This document shows positions 1 through 8,162 of a stretch of DNA of 64,000 bases, one piece after another. This DNA comes from an uncultured Acidobacteriota bacterium (GTDB lineage: Bacteria; Acidobacteriota; Vicinamibacteria; Marinacidobacterales; SMYC01), in NCBI GenBank assembly GCA_947259165.1, contig CAMYKY010000001.1, positions 1 through 64,000 of the forward strand, read 5' to 3'. The notes beneath the pieces were generated by a model. That model was not told the origin of the DNA. It worked only from the letters and a program-made list of their open reading frames with translations, and did not search any database. Positions within the stretch are counted from its first letter, which is position 1. Each line of letters begins with the position of its first letter. The translations under genes and the position numbers were made by a program.

Positions 1-100
1 ATGCGATGGCATACCTGGGTATTTCGAGTATTCACAACGAAGCCAGCGCGCAAAAGGGCCAGAGATTTATGTACAGAACTTCTGGGACGGGACACTAGAA
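1..100. mobile_element. MITE-like element (copy 1, truncated by window start)
   Basis: cgaagccagcgcgcaaaagggccagagattt...cttctgggacgggacactag shares the right-end sequence of the copy at 3799-4019 (cgaagccagcgcgcaaaagg) and of the copy at 62256. Confidence 0.6.
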
Positions 101-111
101 TAGCCCCCAGA

Positions 112-2055
112 ATGACAGAACATCGCGGCCCACTTGCCGCCATTGCGGCCGTTGGCCTTCTTCTCACGGGATTTTCTCTCACCGTGGATTACCCTCGAAC
201 GGCCGGTGGGTTCTGGAGCGACGGGGCAACGTACTACACGATGGCGCACAGCCTCGCCTTCGACGGGGATCTTCTTTTCGCGCGCGAGGACGTCGAGCGC
301 GTTTTTCGAGAGTTCAGAAACGGCCCCTCGGGAATCTTTCTCAAGAAAGGTCGACAGCTCGACCTGACGCTAACGACAGAAGTTCCCTTTCTCGTCAGCA
401 AGGGTCCGCTCACCGCCGACGTGTACTTCGCAAAAGCATTTCTGTATTCGCTGGTAGCGGCGCCGTTCGTACGTCTGTTTGGGACTAACGGTTTGTTGCT
501 GATGCATACGCTGCTGTTCACGAGCGTATTGCTTGCGGGCTACTTCTTCCTCGTCGCAACGAACTCGAAAACCATCGCCCTTGCCTTCACCGGCACCTTC
601 TTTTTCGCATCGGTGGCACCCGCGTACTTCGTCTGGATGACACCCGAGCTCTTCAATCTTTGTCTCGTGTTTTTGGGAGCGTTCTTCTGGCTCTACGAGG
701 AGCGTGCCGACGATCCTCCCTTTCTGTTGCGAGGGATCCCGTCCGACCTGATCGCTGCCGCCATTTGGGGAGCGGTAACCTACTCGAAGCCCAACAATAT
801 TATTCTGATCGTGCCGTTTCTCGCGCTACTCGCTTGGCGACGTCAATGGCTACGCAGTCTCAGCGTCGCCGCGATGTTCTCGATTCTTCTCGGCGGGCTT
901 TTCTTGGCGAATCTCCTCGTTACTGGAGAAATGAACTATCAGGGGGGCGAGCGCCAAACCTTCAGCGGTTCGTACCCTTTCCAACTCCCGAACTTGACGT
1001 TCGACAACACCGGCCTGTCCATGAGAACCGACGCCATCTACACGGACCAACCGTGGGACATCATCGCGCACGACGTGATCTTTTTCTATTTCGGGCGTTT
1101 CTCTGGAATGGTGCTCTACTTTTTCCCAGCAGCGGCGACGATTGCACTTTTTATTTTCTCTCGGGAGAAGAAGATCTACCAATGGCTGATTCTCGGCGTT
1201 GCGACCTTCGGAGGCATGCTGCTGGTCGTCTGGAGTCCAACCAACTACTTCGGTGGTGCCGGCACTCTCGGTAATCGCTATTTCACGAACCTGTTCCCGC
1301 TCTATTTTTTTCTCGTCGCAAATATCAGGCGGCCACTCCTGCCGATCCTCGCCTCATGGGTCGCCGCATCACTATTCTTGACGTCGATCCTCATCCAACC
1401 CTTCGAGGCGGGGCGCCGACCCGGAGAGCACGCCACACTCGGGGTCTTCAAATGGTTTCCTCCTGAGCTGTCCGGGATCAACCATCTTCCGACGAACAGC
1501 GATCCTCTCAAGTTCCGCCAGCGTTTCGATGACGGTTTCCTCGGCTACTTTCTCGACAACAACACTTGGGGACGCGAGCGTCGAAGCCCGGGCGGCCTAG
1601 GATTCCACGTCAAGGGAGGGTCGACAGCCGAAATGGTCGTGCGGACGAACGCCGAGTTGAACCGATTGGTAGTGCGGGTCACCAACGTCGCGGGGCAGAA
1701 AAATCGCATTCGCGTGTGCGTGCCCGGTGGTTGCGAAACGCGGGAGATGGCAGCTGGCACCAAGGAAATCCTCGACCTGCCCGCGGGGGATGCGTTTCCG
1801 TACGAAGATTTCGGGCACCGTAGCTTTTGCTATCTCGTCTCCATTGAGACCGAGACGGGCGCGACCCCTCTGCTACAGAGTCGTGCTCGAAACGATCGCC
1901 GCTATATCGGTGCGTTCGTCCACATCGAGCCGGATCCGTATCCGGGCCTCTACAGCTCGACTTTTTCCTTCAGCAAGAACTCGGGTGCGAGGCCGTTGGC
2001 GTCGACGCCCGAGAGATGGCGGACGAGCGAGTCGATGACCATCGCGTCGAGATGA
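112..2055 (+). CDS. Polytopic membrane protein, probable glycosyltransferase/mannosyltransferase-like
   Basis: Long ORF with many hydrophobic segments. Start taken at ATG 112 (MTEHRGPLAAIAAVGLL); the upstream in-frame sequence belongs to an intergenic repeat. Confidence 0.6.
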   Translation: MTEHRGPLAAIAAVGLLLTGFSLTVDYPRTAGGFWSDGATYYTMAHSLAFDGDLLFAREDVERVFREFRNGPSGIFLKKGRQLDLTLTTEVPFLVSKGPLTADVYFAKAFLYSLVAAPFVRLFGTNGLLLMHTLLFTSVLLAGYFFLVATNSKTIALAFTGTFFFASVAPAYFVWMTPELFNLCLVFLGAFFWLYEERADDPPFLLRGIPSDLIAAAIWGAVTYSKPNNIILIVPFLALLAWRRQWLRSLSVAAMFSILLGGLFLANLLVTGEMNYQGGERQTFSGSYPFQLPNLTFDNTGLSMRTDAIYTDQPWDIIAHDVIFFYFGRFSGMVLYFFPAAATIALFIFSREKKIYQWLILGVATFGGMLLVVWSPTNYFGGAGTLGNRYFTNLFPLYFFLVANIRRPLLPILASWVAASLFLTSILIQPFEAGRRPGEHATLGVFKWFPPELSGINHLPTNSDPLKFRQRFDDGFLGYFLDNNTWGRERRSPGGLGFHVKGGSTAEMVVRTNAELNRLVVRVTNVAGQKNRIRVCVPGGCETREMAAGTKEILDLPAGDAFPYEDFGHRSFCYLVSIETETGATPLLQSRARNDRRYIGAFVHIEPDPYPGLYSSTFSFSKNSGARPLASTPERWRTSESMTIASR

Positions 2056-2555
2056 CGTTCGATGATTCCTTCCTGAAGCGTAAAGCTGATACCCATCCCC
2101 GGCGGCAAGGAAGCCCGGTCGAGCGGACGATCGTTACTCCAGACAACCTCGCCCGGAGCTTCGAGCAACGATTCGTGGGTGACTTCCGTGCTCGAAAGGT
2201 AGACCGTCAAGCTCGATTGGGCGGGCAAAACCAAGGATGAAGACAGGTAGAGGCCACCACGACTGACATTGACTCCCTTGGCCGTGTAGAACTCACCGCC
2301 CGCTTGGAACACCATGTCCATCTCGAGCGGGACCCGAAGTCGCTCGCGCGACGTGACTCGGGCTTCGACATCTTTGGCCGAGAACTGCCGCGAGACGGGC
2401 CGGGGAACGATCCCACTCTTCGACATGAGCAGATCGTAAAAGTCCTTGAGCTCTTCCCAACGTTGCTCGGCATCACGAGGCAACGTACCGCCCCACATGA
2501 CCTTGGCATCGTTGAGGACCGCGAACTCCCCAATGAGATCCAGTACGGTCTTCAT
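1950..2555 (-). CDS. PilZ-like domain protein
   Basis: Motifs RERLRVPLEMDMVF...GVNVSRGGLYL resemble the PilZ RxxxR and (D/N)xSxxG motifs. Start ATG at 2555. Confidence 0.65.
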   Translation of the reverse strand: MKTVLDLIGEFAVLNDAKVMWGGTLPRDAEQRWEELKDFYDLLMSKSGIVPRPVSRQFSAKDVEARVTSRERLRVPLEMDMVFQAGGEFYTAKGVNVSRGGLYLSSSLVLPAQSSLTVYLSSTEVTHESLLEAPGEVVWSNDRPLDRASLPPGMGISFTLQEGIIERHLDAMVIDSLVRHLSGVDANGLAPEFLLKEKVEL

Positions 2556-2742
2556 GCGCTCTCCCCTCGGCCTCTGGATGCCGAGCGATCGCAAGTCGGG
2601 GGGCCTCGATCCGCCGTTCGAAGAATGGGACATCTTTTTCAATAGGGTATTGGACTCAAGCATTCCATTATCAACTCTCCGCGCGATTCGATCCGTGATC
2701 CAAACCGTCTGTTTTTCCCCTACGTGTGATAAAACACGCGGC

Positions 2743-3771
2743 GTGCGCAACTGGAACTATCGTCAGACCTTGTGCGCGATTCTCTTGTGCGCTTCGAATG
2801 CTCTGAGTCAAGACGAGCCCCAAGTTCGCTTGATCGCCACCGGCGGATCGATCGCAGCAGGCCGTTCCGGCTCACTCACCGCACAACAGCTACGAGAGCT
2901 CGTTCCTGAACTGAGCGCCATCGCCGAAGTCAGCGTCGAAGACTACCTCGCGATCGGCAGCTCACGAATGACTCCCGAGCTGCAGTACGGACTCGCGGAG
3001 CGGGTCAACAAGCTTTTTCTTGATCGGCCTGATTTGTCCGGAATCGTCGTCACCCACGGAACGGACTCGCTCGAGGAAACTGCGTTCTTGCTCGATCTTC
3101 TCGTGACCAGTGATCGTCCGGTGGTTTTTGCGGCGGCGATGCGCGCCGCAAGGGAAACGACGACCGACGGTCCACGCAATTTGCTGAACGCCGTTCGCCT
3201 CGCGGCTTCGAGCGAGGCGCGGGGGCTCGGCGTCATGGTCACCCTGAACGACGAAATTCACGGCGCTCGCGACGCTCGCAAGACCCACGCGGCCGCACTC
3301 GACGCTTTCGCGTCTCCGCACGGCGGCCCTCTCGGGCACTTTGATCACGGTCGTATCTACCTCACCCATCGGCCCGCGCGTCGTCTCACTCTCGACGTCA
3401 CCGCACTCGAACGTCGGGTCACGCTCATCCGGCTCTTCTCGGGGAGCGACGGCAGCCTAGTGCGCGCCGCCATCGAGTCGGGACAACGAGGCATCGTCGT
3501 GGAGGCGTTCGGACGAGGCAACGCACCCCCACCGGTTATGGACGCCGTGCGCGAGGCAAGGACGAAGGGTATTGCGGTCGTGTTCACGACACGCACCGGT
3601 GGCGGGCGGGTGATTCTCAGTAATGAAGCTCGGCGAATGGGGGTGGTCTCAGGCGAAGATCTCGACGGTCTCAAAGCGCGGCTCGTGCTCGTCGCGGCGC
3701 TCGGGACGACGACGGAACCGGAGACGCTTCAGGCTTACTTCGTTCGGCTTTCGGGGCAGTTGGAGAATTGA
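2743..3771 (+). CDS. L-asparaginase (type II-like), secreted
   Basis: IATGGSIA and VVTHGTDSLEETA asparaginase motifs; N-terminal signal peptide; GTG start gives a clean 343-codon frame. Confidence 0.85.
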   Translation: MRNWNYRQTLCAILLCASNALSQDEPQVRLIATGGSIAAGRSGSLTAQQLRELVPELSAIAEVSVEDYLAIGSSRMTPELQYGLAERVNKLFLDRPDLSGIVVTHGTDSLEETAFLLDLLVTSDRPVVFAAAMRAARETTTDGPRNLLNAVRLAASSEARGLGVMVTLNDEIHGARDARKTHAAALDAFASPHGGPLGHFDHGRIYLTHRPARRLTLDVTALERRVTLIRLFSGSDGSLVRAAIESGQRGIVVEAFGRGNAPPPVMDAVREARTKGIAVVFTTRTGGGRVILSNEARRMGVVSGEDLDGLKARLVLVAALGTTTEPETLQAYFVRLSGQLEN

Positions 3772-3798
3772 GGTGGAACGGGTACGGGGAGATTACGG

Positions 3799-4019
3799 CT
3801 AGTGGACTGTAACAGTAATTCGTTGCGCAAATCGCGAGGTCATTTTGTGGGCTGGCAAGGCGTGATGACGACGATATATCTAGATATTTGCCGCTTCGTG
3901 CAGCGAGCTTGTCGAGCGGAGGGCTAGGCCGAAGGCCGAACTGCAAGAACGCTCGCAACGAAGCCAGCGCGCAAAAGGACCCGCGATTTTGGCAGCGAAT
4001 AACTGTTACGGTCCACTAG
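3799..4019. mobile_element. MITE-like element with terminal inverted repeats (copy 2 of family)
   Basis: Left end ctagtggactgtaacagtaattcgttgcgcaaatcgcg matches the reverse complement of the right end, ctagtggaccgtaacagttattcgctgccaaaatcgcg. Core gatatatctagatatttg. Confidence 0.75.
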
Positions 4020-4041
4020 CTATGGCCAGTTTTTGGGGCCT

Positions 4042-4374
4042 TCAGGCCTCAGACTCGACGACTTCGGGGTGGGTTTTTAGTCGGTCGCCTAGGATCGTAC
4101 GGGCTTTGTCGGCGGCGTCTCCGTCGCCGAGCGTGAGCTCGACGTCCGCGCCCTCCATAGCTTCGCGGTCTTTCCTGAGCTCATCGCAATAGATGGTCGC
4201 TTTGTTGCGCCAAGCGTCGAGCTCCGCGAGACGCGCCGCCTGATCTTGCCAAGACCGACGGACCGCCAAACAGGCCTCGGCGATCGCATCCAGCAAAACG
4301 TTCTCCGAATCCGTAAGCTTCTCGCGCTCACTGAGCGCCCAATCTTCCAATTCGTGGAGCCGTCGTTCATCCAT
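4042..4374 (-). CDS. Hypothetical protein, charged and helical, 110 aa
   Basis: ORF MDERRLHELEDWALSEREKL...; no recognised domain. Confidence 0.5.
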   Translation of the reverse strand: MDERRLHELEDWALSEREKLTDSENVLLDAIAEACLAVRRSWQDQAARLAELDAWRNKATIYCDELRKDREAMEGADVELTLGDGDAADKARTILGDRLKTHPEVVESEA

Positions 4375-4457
4375 TTCTCAACCTCGGGTTACATCCGAAT
4401 CGAAAGCAAACATCGCGCCAACAGAGATTGACGCGCCATTGCCGGCGTGAAATCGAC

Positions 4458-4619
4458 CTAGTGCATGGACCCGCTGATCCTGTCGGTAAATTCCGACGTC
4501 ATTTTGGGTGCGGACAAGGCGCTCCGACGAATTCATATCTAGATATTCGGAGGAGGAGCAACGCTGTCAGCGCCGAAAAGGGCCAGGAATTTACGGCAGG
4601 ATCAGTCGACACCTGCGAG
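4458..4619. mobile_element. MITE-like element (copy 3 of family)
   Basis: Inverted arms tgatcctgtcggtaaattccgacgtcattttgg and reverse complement tgatcctgccgtaaattcctggcccttttcggc; core catatctagatattcgg; ctag at the left end. Confidence 0.65.
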
Positions 4620-4704
4620 CGGGCCAGACGCACCCAACCCACAGACAGAAATGGATTTATGGAAATCCCTGTCGAGTGTCTAGAATTCCGACAGTCGAGA
4701 CACC

Positions 4705-5688
4705 TCAAGCGCAAGCCGGACAGGGAGTTTGCCCACATACGACGCAGAGCCCTCGCCCGCAGGTCTGACAGCGCACCATGCAATTCGAGCAAAGAATGTG
4801 TTTCAAGCGACATTGCACGGCCTTGGTGTCGCGCGTACCGCAATGACTGCACACCCATCCGGCGTGGGCCAATGGAGCCGGTGCGACTTGGGCCGGTGAT
4901 GGGGCCGTCGCCGATACGGCGGCGGCAACTGCTGGCGTCGCTGCGGGACCCGTCGGGCCTGCGGCGCGTGGCGACGCGGTGACCGTCGCCACGACTTCGT
5001 TTCTGCCCGCCACTACTGGCGCCGTCGTTGTAAGCGCGGCTTGGGCGCACGCATCGCAGCTCGTCAACCCGCAGGAGAGACACAGAACCGAACCGCACAC
5101 CTTGCAATGAGCGACACAGTCGCCGCACAAGACGTGTCCGGTAGCACACCGCTCGAGCGGCTTACCTTTGGCACCGCAGTTAGAGCATTGGTCCGCTGTT
5201 TTAGCCTCGCGCTGCTCCGCGTTCGACAAATCGATAAAGAACTCTTCCTTTTCGATAGGTAGCCGATGCAAGTGCTCTTCTACCCATCGCGCAGCCTGGC
5301 CATTCAACGGGCTCTTGACGTTGTAGCTCTGAAACGCCAACATCTCCCCAACTCGCTGGATCATTTCGTCCAGCCGTTCGGCAGCGCTCCAGTGGTCACC
5401 GATGCAAACCGTGTGCGGTGCGATGTTCGGATGAAACACCGGAGTCAGCATACGACACACGGGTGCGTCGCGCGGATAGCTCCTCGGGAGCGTAATTTCG
5501 AGACGATGCTCCCGCGCCAAATCAATGCGCTCGCCTTGTTCCCTGAGCGAGCGCACGCGAATCACGAGTCGGTAACGATCGGGAGGGTTTCCGCTGACTC
5601 CCTCAACGTCGATTTTGGGATGCAGGTGTACGAGACGCTTCACCGCTTCGTAGTCTGACTGCAAACGCCGTAGCCGAAAGTTGCTCAT
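4705..5688 (-). CDS. E2 ubiquitin-conjugating-enzyme-like (UBC fold) protein with two C-terminal RING/treble-clef-like zinc modules
   Basis: SYPRDAPVCRMLTPVFHPNIAPHTVCIGDHWSAAERLDEMIQRVGEMLAFQSYNVKSPLNGQAARWV matches the canonical E2 pattern (HPN motif, catalytic Cys95 codon at 5404-5406). The C-terminus has two Cys-rich blocks, CSNCGAKGKPLERCATGHVLCGDCVAHCKVCG... and CSHCGTRDTKAVQCRLKHILCSNCMVRCQTCG.... Confidence 0.88.
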   Translation of the reverse strand: MSNFRLRRLQSDYEAVKRLVHLHPKIDVEGVSGNPPDRYRLVIRVRSLREQGERIDLAREHRLEITLPRSYPRDAPVCRMLTPVFHPNIAPHTVCIGDHWSAAERLDEMIQRVGEMLAFQSYNVKSPLNGQAARWVEEHLHRLPIEKEEFFIDLSNAEQREAKTADQCSNCGAKGKPLERCATGHVLCGDCVAHCKVCGSVLCLSCGLTSCDACAQAALTTTAPVVAGRNEVVATVTASPRAAGPTGPAATPAVAAAVSATAPSPAQVAPAPLAHAGWVCSHCGTRDTKAVQCRLKHILCSNCMVRCQTCGRGLCVVCGQTPCPACA

Positions 5689-6926
5689 GGCTCTCCCCCA
5701 CCACCCAAAAGCATGAGCTCGTCCCCGTCCATCATCTCCACGATACGCTGCATCGTATTCGACGGCAGGCTAATGCCCTTCGGGCCTCCTTCTTCAAAAT
5801 GCGTCCAGGTGTTCAAGCCAACGAGACGACCGAGACTATCGAAAAGCCCGGTACCGCTGTCGCCCGGCTGCACGGGCAAGCTGGTGTAGATCAAACTGTA
5901 GTCGCCGGCCGGGGTGCGGTGTGACTCTCGCTTCAAGACTGTCCCGCGATGCACTGTCCAACCCGAACGAAACGGATTCGGGACGAACGAGACGTCGAAA
6001 CCCGCCTCGGCCGCGTCGGCGCTCGCTCGCACGGGAACCGGTTGCGGAGGATTTTCGATTGAGACGCGAACGACCGCGACGTCGAGCGGTGGCTCCGCCG
6101 TCCACACGACGTGCCCTTCGGCATGTCGCCCATCCGAAAAATACACCCAGACAGGGTGGGCGTCCTTCGGATCCCGAAACGCCGCAACGGACGCATAAGG
6201 CATCGCGACGTGCGAACAGGTCACGACGAACGCCGCGCCGCGCTCGCTCCGGATGACCGCCCCCGAACCCAAAGATACGCCGCGGGCATCACCGTCTCTG
6301 TCTGGAGCCATCAGCACCGTCGTCGCCGACATGATGGATTTCTCTTGCACGCTCAGGGTTTGGGGAGCCACTTCGAGCGGGGGCATCGCCATATGAGCCC
6401 ATCCCACGCCGCTCGCACCGCTCCAATGGAAGGCGCCCACGAGCATCGTGGTCGTGCCGACGACAATGGCGGTGAGGTTCACCAACAGTAGCGGGGCGTT
6501 CCGGAAAAGAGATCCTCGCTTCTGAGCAAGTGTGGACGCCGCGCCCACGACGAGTGCGAGGAGCCCGAGTCCGGCCGTCAGCAGAGACGTTCGCTGCAGC
6601 TCCGCAAAAAGCGGCGCGAGCGGCCCGAGCGGGCGAGCCGCCAGGAGGTCTCGCGCGTAATAGATTCCGCCGACGGCCAGGACGAGCGCGGTGATACCAG
6701 CGAACCAGTACTTGGCGGCCACGGCCACGCCTTCGCCACGAGTGAACTTCGACTCCGCTTCCGCGATGTCGTTTTGGCCAATGACTAGTTTCTCTCCGCG
6801 CCGCCCATACCGCTCCCACGCCTTCGAGGATTCGCACTGAGAACACGACTGGCCGGCGAGCAGCCGCACGGGCACCGGTGAGCGGCAATCAGGACAAAGC
6901 GTTCCCCCTACGCTGGTCATCGTCAC
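5685..6926 (-). CDS. Membrane-anchored trypsin-like (S1C) serine protease with N-terminal zinc ribbon
   Basis: CPDCRSP...CSQCES zinc ribbon; TM helices; triad blocks VTCSHVAMP (His), PPLDVAVVRV (Asp), QPGDSGTGLFD (Ser). ATGA overlap with the E2 gene. Confidence 0.85.
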   Translation of the reverse strand: MTMTSVGGTLCPDCRSPVPVRLLAGQSCSQCESSKAWERYGRRGEKLVIGQNDIAEAESKFTRGEGVAVAAKYWFAGITALVLAVGGIYYARDLLAARPLGPLAPLFAELQRTSLLTAGLGLLALVVGAASTLAQKRGSLFRNAPLLLVNLTAIVVGTTTMLVGAFHWSGASGVGWAHMAMPPLEVAPQTLSVQEKSIMSATTVLMAPDRDGDARGVSLGSGAVIRSERGAAFVVTCSHVAMPYASVAAFRDPKDAHPVWVYFSDGRHAEGHVVWTAEPPLDVAVVRVSIENPPQPVPVRASADAAEAGFDVSFVPNPFRSGWTVHRGTVLKRESHRTPAGDYSLIYTSLPVQPGDSGTGLFDSLGRLVGLNTWTHFEEGGPKGISLPSNTMQRIVEMMDGDELMLLGGGGEP

Positions 6927-6948
6927 GGATGTCCTACATTACCTGTGC

Positions 6949-7488
6949 CTAGAAACCGAGAGCGACAGCGATCGAGATCAACGCGTACGTCGCTCCCAGC
7001 GCTGCGGTACCGTAACCCATGGCGAGGTAAGTCCCCCCGGCACCCTCGAGTTTCTCCCTGTTGCTGTAGGCGAACCAACCGGCGATGGGGCCAACGATCG
7101 GTGCCAGTACGCCAGTGAGCGAAATCACGAAAAGCGTCACCATCATCCCGCGACTGCTCTTGATCGCCGCTTGTTTGGCGAGCCATTGGAAGTACTCGTC
7201 CTTCGTCATCGGGTCCGCATAGGGGAACTGGGCGCCGCAGGCGCACGCGAGAAAGCTCGAGCTCATTTCACTGCCACACGACGGGCACGTTTTGTTATCA
7301 CCCCACCCCGCGGCTTGAACGGCAACCGGATCGGCTTTCTCCGCGGGAGCGACTTTCGTGCACCCATAGGTCGCGCAACCACCGATGCCGTCCCAGCAAC
7401 TCGTATGATACTGCTGGTGACATTCTGTACACGTGCGCGTCGGGACGTCTTCCTGAATCAGAGTGTGACAAACGGAGCAACGATTCAT
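6949..7488 (-). CDS. Prokaryotic RING-finger (Prok-RING family 1-like) membrane protein
   Basis: CSVCHTLIQEDVPTRTCTECHQQYHTSCWDGIGGCATYGC binuclear Cys/His pattern, a second CPSCG...CACG ribbon, and C-terminal TM helices. Confidence 0.82.
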   Translation of the reverse strand: MNRCSVCHTLIQEDVPTRTCTECHQQYHTSCWDGIGGCATYGCTKVAPAEKADPVAVQAAGWGDNKTCPSCGSEMSSSFLACACGAQFPYADPMTKDEYFQWLAKQAAIKSSRGMMVTLFVISLTGVLAPIVGPIAGWFAYSNREKLEGAGGTYLAMGYGTAALGATYALISIAVALGF

Positions 7489-7566
7489 CCCAGCCCTCCA
7501 GCCGTCATGCGAGCGCCCCCCGAGCCAAGCGCCAAGTCTTTTTCCCGAGCGTGCATGGCGTCGCGA

Positions 7567-8139
7567 TCAAACCGAGAATTGGTAGAGCAGTCCAAGACCC
7601 CAGAAAACGAGCGCAACGATACCCAGCACCTTCCCCGTCGTCGCCAACCCGCCACCGCTCAGACTCGGATCGGCGGCGATCGCAGTTTTGGCCTCGTCGG
7701 CCTTTTGAATGGCGATCAGTCCGAAAATGACCCCACAGATGAAGATGCCGAGAACCCCGAACACGAGCGACGCAACCGCACCCGGTGCGGTCTCCGTTGG
7801 TCCGCGGTAGACACCGTCGGGAGACACCAGGCCTTTGTTGCAGTACTCGCAACGGATCGACACCGAGGGAATTTCGAGCTGACAATGCGGACAGTTCACC
7901 CGCCCTGGTGGCGGGCCGGGCGGGAGCTCGGGCAGCGGAGCGAGCTGCTTGAGCGGCGCGTTCACGCAACCGTCGGACGAACAACCACCTTGGGCATCCC
8001 AACAGTTGGAGTGATGTCCGATGGTGCAGCTTTCGCAAAGAGCTGCGTCGGCTCCGAAATTCAACACCTTCGAGCACCAGCCGCAAGGCTTGCCTTCGAG
8101 AACTCGATTGGTCTTGAGTCGATTGACTGTCTGTCCCAT
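7567..8139 (-). CDS. Prokaryotic RING-finger protein with DUF4190-like TM domain
   Basis: CGWCSKVLNFGADAALCESCTIGHHSNCWDAQGGCSSDGC, then CPHC...CEYC, then a GAVASLVFGVLGIFICGVIFGLIAI TM hairpin. Confidence 0.82.
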   Translation of the reverse strand: MGQTVNRLKTNRVLEGKPCGWCSKVLNFGADAALCESCTIGHHSNCWDAQGGCSSDGCVNAPLKQLAPLPELPPGPPPGRVNCPHCQLEIPSVSIRCEYCNKGLVSPDGVYRGPTETAPGAVASLVFGVLGIFICGVIFGLIAIQKADEAKTAIAADPSLSGGGLATTGKVLGIVALVFWGLGLLYQFSV

Positions 8140-8162
8140 CCGTTATCTCCCAGACTCAGTCC

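Noticed and set aside
4705-5688. Possibility that the E2-like protein is an inactive UEV variant
   Set aside because: Both the HPN motif and a Cys at the catalytic position (VCIG) are present.
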